A stretch of DNA of 23,363 nt from Rectinema sp003452735. GTDB lineage: Bacteria > Spirochaetota > Spirochaetia > Treponematales > Rectinemataceae. The position numbers and the translations under genes are program-made. The stretch covers positions 1 to 23,363 of the forward strand of contig DAOOGR010000024.1 of assembly GCA_035415815.1 (NCBI GenBank). Reading direction: 5' to 3'. Positions 6,810 through 14,349 of the stretch are shown here, in pieces. The notes below the pieces were generated by a model. It was not told the DNA's origin. It did no database searches and was given only the letters and a program-made list of their open reading frames with translations. Numbering within the stretch: the stretch's first letter is position 1; each line of letters begins with the position of its first letter.

Positions 6810-8531
6810 TTATAGATTGAGCCTAGAATTCAGCAAGGCAGTAACCTGCGATGCCGTATTCATGGATAGCGCTTGCTGAGCCAGGGAGGAAGCTTCTTCC
6901 ATCGTTATGGACATCAGCGCTCTCTTAACCGCTGGGATAGCTGAGGCTGACATAGAGAGACTTCTTAAGCCCAATCCTACTAGGAGCACCGCGCTAGCTG
7001 GATCTGCTGCCATCTCTCCACAGAGACTCACGCCGATATTTGCCTTCTTACTAGATTTTATTGTCATACTGATAAGGCGCAACACTGCTATATCGAACGG
7101 ATTATTCAAATAAGCTACTTTTTGATTACCCCTATCAACAGCCAGCGTGTATTGACTTAGATCGTTTGTTCCTATCGAGAAGAAATCACAAGATCTTGAG
7201 AGTACATCAGAACAGATAGCTGCAGATGGTACCTCGATCATGATTCCAGTCTCTATGTCTTCATCTATCTTATAACCCTGCGATATGCATTCTTCCTTCG
7301 CCTTGTCGAGAAGAGCTTGAGCACGGATCAATTCATCTATTGTGCTAATCATAGGGAACATGATATTCACTTTCCCCTGATCTGAGGCACGAAGAATAGC
7401 TCTGAGCTGTGTTATAAAGAGATCGGTCTTTTCAAGACAAAAACGTATAGCCCTCCATCCCAGCAGAGGATTTTTTTCGCCCATAACTCCAAGTTCTGGC
7501 AATACTTTGTCTCCACCAATATCGAGCGTGCGTATAGTAACGGGCTTACCATTCATGGATCTAGCCACCTGGGCATAAGCATTATACTGCTCTTCTTCTC
7601 CTGGTATATGACCACCAAGAAAGAAAAATTCAGAGCGAAACAGTCCAATTCCCTCAGCGCCATATTCAATAGCGTTTGTGACTTCTTCAGGCATTCCGAT
7701 GTTAGCTAGGAGCATGATGCCCGTACCATCTTTCGTGTGCGCTGGGATATCTCTTAGTTCTTTATTCTCTTTTTCCTGCTTGAGACGAGCAGCGCGCGCT
7801 GCTTTCTCGCTCCGAATAATCGAATCGTCGGGCTCAATAACAACGGTTCCACTGTCTCCATCGACATAGACCGCTTGGCCTTGTTTTACTTGCTGGACAA
7901 AGCCTGGACCTACACCTAGTACGGCGGGTATTTCGAAGGCTCTTGCAAGGATAGCCGCATGACTAGTCCTGCTTCCTGTCTCTGTTACTATGCCGCGAAC
8001 CATGCTGCGCGACATCATAACCATTTCCGAAGGCAAAAGGTCCTTGGCAATGAGAATTATCTCGGTTTGGATATCGGAAAGCGAAATCCTCTCTTTTTTT
8101 AGAAGATGACCTAACAAGCGCCTTACGACATCGTGAATATCGGATACTTTTTCCTGTTTAAGTGGATCTTGCGATGAAGAAAGCTTATTGACCATCTCAC
8201 TCTCAAAAGAGAGAACCGCTGCTTCTACATTGAACTGCTTTTCTTTAAGCGATAGCTCTATTTGCTCAAGCAGTACTGGATCGTCCAGCATCATAATATG
8301 CGCATCGAAAATGGCTGCTTGTTCTTCGCCCGCTTCTTTCTTTGCTCTATCTCTCAGCGCTTCTATTTCCTTTTTAGCCAGCAAAGATGCTTCATGGAAA
8401 CGAGCCATTTCACTCTGCACATCCTCGGCGGATATATGGTACTGAGGTATTATGCCAGAATCATCTATATACACAAAGGCAGGAGCGATTGCCACGCCAG
8501 GAGAAACACCTATTCCTTTTATTATCGTCAT
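6810..8531 (-). CDS. ptsI: PTS enzyme I (phosphoenolpyruvate-protein phosphotransferase)
   Basis: Cytosolic enzyme I takes phosphate from phosphoenolpyruvate and passes it to HPr; 573 residues, normal length. The N-terminal HPr-binding and phospho-His domain contains GSRTSHAAILARA with the active His191. The C-terminal PEP-binding barrel is complete: GLFRSEF (Arg299), TIRTLDIGGDK (Arg334), FPMIST, IEVPSA, FSIGTNDLSQYTLAVDRGN and the catalytic Cys504 in SLCGEMAAD. All key residues are present, so it should be active. No ptsH or EII gene is in the window, so its partners and whether it serves uptake or regulation are unknown. The AUG gives the expected start (GIGVSPGVA) but has no Shine-Dalgarno; the promoter at 8540-8568 suggests a leaderless message. 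Confidence 0.97.
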   Translation of the reverse strand: MTIIKGIGVSPGVAIAPAFVYIDDSGIIPQYHISAEDVQSEMARFHEASLLAKKEIEALRDRAKKEAGEEQAAIFDAHIMMLDDPVLLEQIELSLKEKQFNVEAAVLSFESEMVNKLSSSQDPLKQEKVSDIHDVVRRLLGHLLKKERISLSDIQTEIILIAKDLLPSEMVMMSRSMVRGIVTETGSRTSHAAILARAFEIPAVLGVGPGFVQQVKQGQAVYVDGDSGTVVIEPDDSIIRSEKAARAARLKQEKENKELRDIPAHTKDGTGIMLLANIGMPEEVTNAIEYGAEGIGLFRSEFFFLGGHIPGEEEQYNAYAQVARSMNGKPVTIRTLDIGGDKVLPELGVMGEKNPLLGWRAIRFCLEKTDLFITQLRAILRASDQGKVNIMFPMISTIDELIRAQALLDKAKEECISQGYKIDEDIETGIMIEVPSAAICSDVLSRSCDFFSIGTNDLSQYTLAVDRGNQKVAYLNNPFDIAVLRLISMTIKSSKKANIGVSLCGEMAADPASAVLLVGLGLRSLSMSASAIPAVKRALMSITMEEASSLAQQALSMNTASQVTALLNSRLNL

Positions 8532-8539
8532 GATGAAAC

Positions 8540-8568
8540 AATGTATCAGATATTTCTATATGCGTCAA
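8540..8568 (-). promoter_or_regulatory. promoter of ptsI, predicted leaderless
   Basis: On the minus strand, TTGACG (8563-8568; 5/6) and TACATT (8540-8545; 4/6) are separated by 17 bp. Only 8 bp lie between the -10 box and the ptsI AUG (8531). Transcription should therefore start within a base or two of the start codon. Confidence 0.5.
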
Positions 8569-8619
8569 ATAAGATGCTCCCAAGGCTTCGATGTGTCTCA
8601 TTTCGAGATCATGAGGATA

Positions 8620-9552
8620 TCAAGGCAGGTAATTCAGCGGATTGACTAGAACCCCATTCTTTATAACCTCAAAGTGCACATGAGGACCTGTACTATATCC
8701 AGTTGTACCAATCCTACCAAGAGTCCGACCTTGAGAGATATACTGGCCTTCCTGAACCAGAATTTCGGACATATGGCCATATAATGTCTTCCACCCGCCT
8801 GAATGGGACATCATTACATATTTGCCAAGAATTGGCGAATAGCCTGTTTCGACCACCTTACCTTCCATCGGAGCAGCTATTGGCGAGCCATAGGGCGCTG
8901 CTATATCGACAGCGTTGTGGAAAGATCTCCTTCCTGTAAAGGGATCTTTGCGCCAGCCAAACCAGGAGGTGAGACGACCTCTCACTGGCCATTGGAAGAG
9001 CGTCCCAGCAATTTCTCGCAATGTGGCGGCCGGTAGTTTGACATCCGGAAGAAATAGAGGCTTACCTGCCGGAATCGTCTCAGAAAGCAGGCCATTTGTA
9101 TCTATAAGACGATCGATATTGATATTATATGATTCCGCAATTTCCTGAATTGTTGTCGGCTTTGAGGCAGTATATATAATGCCAGATTCACTCGGTATCT
9201 TGAGTAGCTGACCAGGTTTTAGTGATTTGGCTGATTTAAAATTATTTATGCTGATAAGTGTATCTAGAGTCAGATCAAAATGCTCTGCTATCTCAGAGAG
9301 TGTATCGCCTTTCTTGACTTCATAGACAGAATACTTGACCAATTTATCTTCTGGTTCTGGCATAACAATCTCATTGCTTTTTGCAAAGTCACTGACGTCG
9401 GAACCTCCACGCGCAGTCATAGGTCCTGGAGCTGGTCTGAAGCTAGACCCAAGCAGCATAAGCATACATCCAACGGAAAACATCAGCTTCCCTAAGTTTG
9501 ATCCCCGTCCGATATAGTATACCCAGTTGCTTTGATCCAACTTTATTCGCAT
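8620..9552 (-). CDS. M23 metallopeptidase with two LysM domains
   Basis: An envelope peptidoglycan endopeptidase or division/shape factor of the NlpD/EnvC-like M23 group; 310 residues from the AUG at 9552. An N-terminal hydrophobic segment (GKLMFSVGCMLMLLGSSF) acts as signal or membrane anchor. LysM 1 (YEVKKGDTLSEIAEHFDLTLDTLISINN...KPGQLLKIP) is followed by a second, weaker LysM (TIQEIAESYNINIDRLIDTNGL). The C-terminal lytic domain has FHNAVDIAAPYGSPIAAP (zinc His and Asp), YGHMS and HVHFE, so the metal site is intact; Ala replaces the usual Gly before V-D in the first motif. An upstream TTG at 9603 is in frame but lies between the -35 and -10 boxes, so the AUG with GGGAGAGG 12 nt upstream is preferred. 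Confidence 0.93.
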   Translation of the reverse strand: MRIKLDQSNWVYYIGRGSNLGKLMFSVGCMLMLLGSSFRPAPGPMTARGGSDVSDFAKSNEIVMPEPEDKLVKYSVYEVKKGDTLSEIAEHFDLTLDTLISINNFKSAKSLKPGQLLKIPSESGIIYTASKPTTIQEIAESYNINIDRLIDTNGLLSETIPAGKPLFLPDVKLPAATLREIAGTLFQWPVRGRLTSWFGWRKDPFTGRRSFHNAVDIAAPYGSPIAAPMEGKVVETGYSPILGKYVMMSHSGGWKTLYGHMSEILVQEGQYISQGRTLGRIGTTGYSTGPHVHFEVIKNGVLVNPLNYLP

Positions 9553-9586
9553 TCTAATCCAGAACCTCTCCCTATGATGATCAAAT

Positions 9587-9616
9587 ATTATAAGGGCATT
9601 CAATTGAATTAGGCAA
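9587..9616 (-). promoter_or_regulatory. promoter of the M23/LysM peptidase gene
   Basis: On the minus strand, TTGCCT (9611-9616; 4/6) and a perfect TATAAT (9587-9592) are 18 bp apart. Transcription should start near 9580, about 28 nt before the AUG at 9552. Back-to-back with the promoter at 9643-9671. Confidence 0.6.
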
Positions 9617-9642
9617 GTACGATTTTTTCGAATCGATTTGCC

Positions 9643-9671
9643 TTGATAGAAGCTCGTGCTTTATCTATACT
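9643..9671 (+). promoter_or_regulatory. promoter of the DUF362-fumarase operon
   Basis: TTGATA (9643-9648; 5/6) and TATACT (9666-9671; 5/6) are 17 bp apart. Transcription should start near 9678, just ahead of the AGGA at 9680-9683 and the AUG at 9691. Confidence 0.65.
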
Positions 9672-9690
9672 CTGGTCTCAGGAATATTGC

Positions 9691-10857
9691 ATGAACTCAG
9701 AGAGAGCGGATGTTGCATTAATCAGATGTGATGACTATGAATCTAAGAAACTGGATAGAGCGATTGAAACATGTGCGGAGATTGCAGGTTTCCCTGATAT
9801 AAAAGATAAGATTATCCTCATAAAGCCGAATGTTTTAAATGCATCACCAGCCTCTAAGGCCGTTACAACGAATCCCGCTTTTGTCGAGGCAGTCGTTCGA
9901 TTTGTAAAGTCTAGAGGCGCAAAGGAAATTCTAGTAGGAGATTCTCCAGGATGGCAACCAGTTTTGCTTGCTGCAAAGACTTCTGGAATTTACGACGCGG
10001 TCCAGCAGAGCGGCGGCACATGGGTTGATTTTCGCGAGGTTTCTCCTCATCCTGTCGTAGATGGCAAAAAGCTCAAGAACATCCCACTCACGGCTCTACT
10101 CGAGAAGGTTGATTTAGTCATAAATCTTCCAAAGCTGAAGAATCACAGTCTTACGACATATACTGGTGCAATCAAAAACCTCTTTGGACTTATCCCTGGG
10201 ACAGCGAAGAGCGCAATGCATCTTCAATATCCTGCTGTCATCGATTTTGGTGAGATGCTTGTGGATCTGGCTTTGTCTATTCCTAATTGTTTTACTTTTA
10301 TGGATGCAATCATCGCTATGGATGGGCAAGGCCCTGGTTCGGGAACGCCCTACTCGCTTGGCATTGTACTTGCATCTATGAGTGTTGCAAAGCTGGACTG
10401 GATTGCGTCTCAGTGTGTGGGTTATGATCCTAAGAATATATCATATATTCTAGATTCCATGCAGAGAACACTTGGAAGCGCAAATGTTCCAGAGCCTTCA
10501 ACATACCCATTAAGAGTTTCAGAAGTAGAACATAGCGGTTTTAAGCGGCTTCCTTACACAAGCAAGCTTGGTAAGAGACTCAGTTCAATACCAAGGGGTC
10601 TTCGTTCTTTTGCTGCTAAGTTTATACACCTTAGACCAATATTTCATAAGAATAAGTGCATAGGCTGTAGTGCATGCATCACGATATGTCCAGCAAAGGT
10701 GCTTGTGCTAGATAGAAAAAATGGCTCAAACATCATCAGAATCAATGACAAACTCTGCATCACATGTTTTTGCTGCCATGAGGTTTGCCCAGCTAAAGCA
10801 ATAAGTGTAGGACGTGCACCGATACGCATTGTGCATAGGCGCTTGCCTGTCAATTAA
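9691..10857 (+). CDS. DUF362 protein with C-terminal 2x[4Fe-4S] ferredoxin domain
   Basis: A 388-residue cytosolic iron-sulphur protein. The N-terminal about 300 residues are the DUF362 domain, recognisable from IILIKPNVLN, ILVGDSP, DLVINLPKLKNHSLTTYTGAIKNLFGLIPG and FMDAIIAMDGQGPGSG. The C-terminus has two ferredoxin motifs, C323xxC326xxC329xxxC333P and C356xxC359xxC362xxxC366P, suited to two [4Fe-4S] clusters. The biochemical function of DUF362 is not firmly established; the form suggests electron transfer or cluster-related chemistry. I chose the AUG at 9691, with AGGA 7 nt upstream, over an in-frame TTG at 9643 that is the -35 box of its promoter. A class I fumarase gene follows within 50 bp on the same strand, so co-transcription is likely. 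Confidence 0.9.
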   Translation: MNSERADVALIRCDDYESKKLDRAIETCAEIAGFPDIKDKIILIKPNVLNASPASKAVTTNPAFVEAVVRFVKSRGAKEILVGDSPGWQPVLLAAKTSGIYDAVQQSGGTWVDFREVSPHPVVDGKKLKNIPLTALLEKVDLVINLPKLKNHSLTTYTGAIKNLFGLIPGTAKSAMHLQYPAVIDFGEMLVDLALSIPNCFTFMDAIIAMDGQGPGSGTPYSLGIVLASMSVAKLDWIASQCVGYDPKNISYILDSMQRTLGSANVPEPSTYPLRVSEVEHSGFKRLPYTSKLGKRLSSIPRGLRSFAAKFIHLRPIFHKNKCIGCSACITICPAKVLVLDRKNGSNIIRINDKLCITCFCCHEVCPAKAISVGRAPIRIVHRRLPVN

Positions 10858-10891
10858 TATCTAGGCTGTATCCATGGCTACCAGAGCCAGC

Positions 10892-10900
10892 AAAGGAGGT
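10892..10900 (+). promoter_or_regulatory. strong ribosome-binding site fixing the GUG start of fumarase
   Basis: AAAGGAGGT, nearly full anti-SD complement, is placed 6-7 nt before GUG 10907. It lies inside the coding region if the AUG at 10874 were used, which argues against that AUG. Confidence 0.8.
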
Positions 10901-10906
10901 AAAAGA

Positions 10907-12511
10907 GTGGCTCATTTCAGTCTTGATGATTTGATTCACTTTGGAAACTTATCCGATTTCGAAATTATGGATCTGCCCGCTCCCATGGAAAAGAATGGCC
11001 ATTTGGTTCTTCTAGCCGATGCGATTCGCGAGTGTGCCCGAATCGCATTTACTAAAATCGCTTATCTTATGCCAAAAACCCAGTATGATGCTTTTGTCAA
11101 TATCATCGAAGATCCTGCAGCTAGCGAGCGAGAGCGATTTGTCGCAGCTTGTCTTCTAGAAAACGCACTGATTTCTGGAAAAGGAAGATATCCGATATGC
11201 CAAGATACTGGCACAGCACTTGTCTATGGATGGCGCGGTAACCAGGTAGAAATAGAGGAAAATATTGGCTTAGAAGAATTACTTGCCCAGGGCTCGGCAG
11301 AAGCCTGGTTGCAGGAAAAATTACGTAATTCTCAGATGGGCTCTTTTAACATGATAAAAGAATGCAATACAAAGGACAATTTGCCTGCAGGCATCCAAAT
11401 CCGTTCTATAAAAGGAAAAATGCTCAAGCTCTCCTTTGTTGCCAAGGGCGGGGGTTCAGCTTCTCGCACTTCGCTCAGCATTGAAAGCCCTGCTATTCTA
11501 AGAGAAGACAAGCTGGAGAAAGTGCTTCAATCTCGTATCAAGGCATTGGGACCTTCTGGTTGCCCTCCTTATGTGATCGCAATGGTCCTTGGTGGTACAA
11601 ATCCCTCGCAATCTCTGTATGCCGCGGAACTCGCAGCCATAGGTCTTCTTGATGAGCTTCCTATCTCTGCTCAAGGCGATGGTATGCCCATAAGAGATAT
11701 ACTCTGGGAACAGAAAATGCTGACAATAGCTAAAGATAGTGGATTTGGAGCTCAGTGGGGAGGTTCTCATTTTGCTGTCTCCACAAGAGCTGTAAGGTTA
11801 TCGCGGCATGCAGCAAATCTACCTTTGGCAATCGCAGTGTCCTGTGCAGCAAATCGGCATGTCTCTGTATTTATAGATAATTCCGGATGGCATATCGAAA
11901 AACTCTCGTCTCCTTCACAATGCTTAGAAAAGAAGGTTCAAGATATTATTCAGCGAACAACAGCCAAGACTGAAATAATTGAAATATCGCAAGTGGATAA
12001 TGGCTGGCTTTCAAGATTAAGGTCATTGCAAGCGGGTTCGATGGCTCTTATCTCGGGGCCTGTACTCTTGGCGCGAGATATGGCTCATGCGCGCCTTCTC
12101 TGCATGCTCGAGTTAGATAAAAAACTGCCCGATTGGTTCATCGGCTTACCTGTATTCTATGCTGGGCCAACTGAGGCTAAGCCAGGAGCTGCAACTGGGG
12201 CCTTTGGTCCTACTTCTGCTTCGAGGATGGACAGCTATCTTGAAGCCTTTATGAAAGCCGGTGCTTCGATTGTTACAATCGCAAAAGGAAGTCGCAGCGA
12301 TGAAGCACGTAGAGCTATATCCACTCATAGAGGCGTATACTGCGCTGCCATCGGAGGAGTTGCTGCACTCAATGCAGAGCATCACTTACGTACGCTAGAT
12401 ACAATTCAGTTCGAAGATCTCGGAATGGAGGCAGTTCGTATCGCGGTACTAGATAGACTGCCCATCATTGTAGCCATCGACTCACATGGAAACGATATAT
12501 ATAATCTATAA
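10907..12511 (+). CDS. fumA: class I fumarate hydratase (Fe-S, fused alpha-beta)
   Basis: Interconverts fumarate and malate in the cytosol using an oxygen-sensitive [4Fe-4S] cluster; 534 residues with both domains in one chain, as in FumA/FumB. The catalytic half carries three cluster cysteines: YPICQDTG (Cys98), GPSGCPPY (Cys219) and VSCAANRH (Cys313), plus GGGSASRTSL and the QWGGSHFA region. The C-terminal beta part has GPTEAKPGAATGAFGPTSASRMDSY. The start is set at GUG 10907 because a perfect AAAGGAGGT (10892-10900) lies 7 nt upstream. The AUG at 10874 is in frame but has no good ribosome site and would add 11 basic residues. It is co-oriented with the DUF362 gene and suggests a partial anaerobic C4 pathway. 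Family is firm; fumA versus fumB naming is arbitrary. Confidence 0.93.
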   Translation: MAHFSLDDLIHFGNLSDFEIMDLPAPMEKNGHLVLLADAIRECARIAFTKIAYLMPKTQYDAFVNIIEDPAASERERFVAACLLENALISGKGRYPICQDTGTALVYGWRGNQVEIEENIGLEELLAQGSAEAWLQEKLRNSQMGSFNMIKECNTKDNLPAGIQIRSIKGKMLKLSFVAKGGGSASRTSLSIESPAILREDKLEKVLQSRIKALGPSGCPPYVIAMVLGGTNPSQSLYAAELAAIGLLDELPISAQGDGMPIRDILWEQKMLTIAKDSGFGAQWGGSHFAVSTRAVRLSRHAANLPLAIAVSCAANRHVSVFIDNSGWHIEKLSSPSQCLEKKVQDIIQRTTAKTEIIEISQVDNGWLSRLRSLQAGSMALISGPVLLARDMAHARLLCMLELDKKLPDWFIGLPVFYAGPTEAKPGAATGAFGPTSASRMDSYLEAFMKAGASIVTIAKGSRSDEARRAISTHRGVYCAAIGGVAALNAEHHLRTLDTIQFEDLGMEAVRIAVLDRLPIIVAIDSHGNDIYNL

Positions 12512-12517
12512 GCTCGC

Positions 12518-13096
12518 TTAGGCCTTAATAGAGGCCACAAGTCTATCTGCGAGGTACAAGGCTGTTACCATTAGAGCATGCCTTAGTTCCCCTTCTCCAA
12601 TACGACTTCGCACTTCGTCCGCAGGCATTAGATAGGCATCGATGATTTCATTTTGATCGAGGTGCTGGTCAACTGCAGGTTTTGGATCCAGCGCCACAAA
12701 AACATGGAAATGATTGTCCTGAATTGCAGGATTTGGGAATACGGTGCCTGCATGGAGAATCCGATCTGAAACCCAACCAGTCTCTTCAGCAAGCTCTCTA
12801 GCTGCTGCATGAGAAGGTTCTTCTCCATACTCCACCACACCACCTGGAAATTCGAGGCTAAGCTCCTCCGCTCCATGGCGATACTGTCGTACCATTAGAA
12901 ATGAAGTACCGGCATCTGTTCGCACATATGGAACGATTACTGCCCAATCTTGGGCTCTCATCAAAGAAAAATGGCCTATTCGTCCATCAGGGCCTTGGCT
13001 TTCTCTCTCCAATACGCTGAACACATTGCATTCATAGACTTTACGAGTAGATATTTCCATCCACCTACGTCCGCCATTTCCATCGCCTGCAACCAT
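12518..13096 (-). CDS. NUDIX hydrolase, ADP-ribose pyrophosphatase-like
   Basis: A cytosolic NUDIX enzyme, 192 residues from the AUG at 13096. The complete NUDIX box runs from Gly86 to Trp108: G-x5-E-x7-REL-x-EETGW. It is preceded by LEFPGG, the form typical of ADP-ribose and nucleotide-sugar pyrophosphatases, and WAVIVPYV...FLMVRQYRHGAEE begins the fold in the usual way. The AUG at 13096 has GGAG 6 nt upstream and gives the normal family length. The longest frame would begin at 13195, with no ribosome site and 33 extra unconserved residues. It converges on the fumarase gene with 6 bp between the stops and no terminator. The likely job is clearing ADP-ribose or similar nucleoside diphosphate derivatives; the exact substrate is unresolved. 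Confidence 0.87.
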   Translation of the reverse strand: MVAGDGNGGRRWMEISTRKVYECNVFSVLERESQGPDGRIGHFSLMRAQDWAVIVPYVRTDAGTSFLMVRQYRHGAEELSLEFPGGVVEYGEEPSHAAARELAEETGWVSDRILHAGTVFPNPAIQDNHFHVFVALDPKPAVDQHLDQNEIIDAYLMPADEVRSRIGEGELRHALMVTALYLADRLVASIKA

Positions 13097-13251
13097 ATCA
13101 TTCTCCGCTAGCATCCTATTCTCGATGGCAAAGATGGGCAAGCTCTTTAGTGTGTTGAAATGTGATCGCACCGAAAAATGCCCAGACTTTGACATAAGAT
13201 TAGTTATGCAAAACTAGATATTATTATTCGACTTTTTTGGTTTTGATTTGC

Positions 13252-13280
13252 TTGTCTTAATTCTTTTAAAGCCTTATAAT
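13252..13280 (+). promoter_or_regulatory. promoter of the glycerophosphodiesterase gene, predicted leaderless
   Basis: TTGTCT (13252-13257; 4/6) and a perfect TATAAT (13275-13280) are separated by 17 bp. The AUG at 13288 is only 7 bp after the -10 box, so the predicted start site coincides with the start codon, and no Shine-Dalgarno is present. Confidence 0.6.
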
Positions 13281-13287
13281 CAGCGAA

Positions 13288-14235
13288 ATGAATATGGAAT
13301 CCTTTTGCCGACTGCGCCATAAGGCGCTGAAGATCTTATTTCTGATGGGCGCAAGCCTTGCGCTCTTCGGTCAGGACATTCCTGAGAATATATCTATGGA
13401 GAAACTCATCATGCAATCTCATCGTCCTCTCGTCATTGCTCATCGCGGTTTTAGAAGCATTGCTCCCGAAAATACTCTTCTCGCAGCACAGAAAGGTTTT
13501 GACGCAGGTGCCGATATGTGGGAGCTCGATGTTGCAGCCTCGAGCGATGGCGAATTGGTAGTCTTGCACGACAACACGCTTACGCGCACGACAGATGCTA
13601 AAACTCGCTTTCCATCTCGTTCTCCATGGACCGTTTACGATTTTACGCTTGCAGAAATCAAATCTCTCGATGCTGGCTCATGGTATGCCCAGACAGATCC
13701 TTTTAAGCAAATTGCCATTGGAAGAGTAAAAACTTCTGAGATTGCATCTTTCAAGGATCTTAAAATTCCAACTCTACGCGAAGCACTCGAGTTGACAAAG
13801 CGTTTGGGATGGCGAGTCAACATCGAAATCAAAGATGCAACTGGATTTGCTTGCGATGCTTGGATCGTCGAGAGAACCGCTGAGCTGATAAAAGAGCTCG
13901 AAATGGTTCCTTCGGTTTTGATTTCATCTTTTAATCATGATTACTTAAAACGAATGAAGAAGGCTATCCCAGAGATAGCAGTTGCTGCTCTAGTCGACAG
14001 ACCGCTCTCTAATCCAGTGGAAAGATTGAAAGATATCGGAGCAGTAGCTTTAAATCCGAACGAAAAATATCTCGATGAAGCAACAGTTAAAGCACTAAGA
14101 TCCGCTGGTTTTGGTGTACTTCCATGGACAGTAAACGATGCTTCGAGGATGAATACCCTTATCGATTGGGGTGCGACCGGTCTTATAACGGATTTCCCCG
14201 ATAAAGCCCTGGAATTGGTAAACAAAACCTTTTAG
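13288..14235 (+). CDS. glpQ: exported glycerophosphodiester phosphodiesterase
   Basis: Hydrolyses glycerophosphodiesters (deacylated phospholipids) to glycerol-3-phosphate and an alcohol; 315 residues. The N-terminus has a basic patch and hydrophobic core (RHKALKILFLMGASLALFG), a signal peptide or anchor, placing the enzyme outside the cytoplasmic membrane. Conserved GDPD motifs are AHRGFRSIAPENT (His52, Arg53, Glu61), WELDV (Glu79, Asp81), LHDNTLTRTT (His94), NIEIKD (Glu180, Lys182), SSFNHDYL and GVLPWTVND (Trp280), so the active site is complete. It stands directly upstream of ugpB-ugpA-ugpE, making a hydrolyse-then-import pathway. In E. coli the corresponding ugpQ product is cytosolic and its gene is last in the operon. 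The AUG lies just behind a strong promoter with no leader. Confidence 0.92.
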   Translation: MNMESFCRLRHKALKILFLMGASLALFGQDIPENISMEKLIMQSHRPLVIAHRGFRSIAPENTLLAAQKGFDAGADMWELDVAASSDGELVVLHDNTLTRTTDAKTRFPSRSPWTVYDFTLAEIKSLDAGSWYAQTDPFKQIAIGRVKTSEIASFKDLKIPTLREALELTKRLGWRVNIEIKDATGFACDAWIVERTAELIKELEMVPSVLISSFNHDYLKRMKKAIPEIAVAALVDRPLSNPVERLKDIGAVALNPNEKYLDEATVKALRSAGFGVLPWTVNDASRMNTLIDWGATGLITDFPDKALELVNKTF

Positions 14236-14259
14236 AGAATTTTTAATTTAAGCTTTATA

Positions 14260-14288
14260 TTGCGTGCTCAGAAAAACTATAATATACT
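14260..14288 (+). promoter_or_regulatory. promoter upstream of ugpB
   Basis: TTGCGT (14260-14265; 4/6) and TATACT (14283-14288; 5/6) are separated by 17 bp. Transcription should start near 14295, leaving a leader of about 55 nt with a short CCGG-loop-CCGG hairpin possibility before the GGAGG at 14338-14342. Confidence 0.5.
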
Positions 14289-14349
14289 ATTTCTCGTAAA
14301 GAGTCCGGAGGCTGATCCGGTAATCCATAATAATCCTGGAGGCAGAGTA

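Noticed and set aside
8569..8619. Terminator between the M23 gene and ptsI
   Set aside because: Only a 4-bp TCTC/GAGA stem with no T-run; too weak to call.
5543..8649. Several plus-strand open frames over der and ptsI
   Set aside because: They are shadows of strongly conserved minus-strand genes, with no ribosome sites or recognisable domains.
9553..9603. TTG 9603 as the start of the M23 peptidase
   Set aside because: It lies between the -35 and -10 boxes of the gene's own promoter and has no ribosome site.
13097..13195. AUG 13195 as the start of the NUDIX gene
   Set aside because: No ribosome site; the AUG at 13096 has GGAG at 6 nt and gives the usual family length.
14260..14349. TTG 14260 as the start of ugpB
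   Set aside because: It is the -35 box; the AUG at 14350 has GGAGG and a clean signal peptide.
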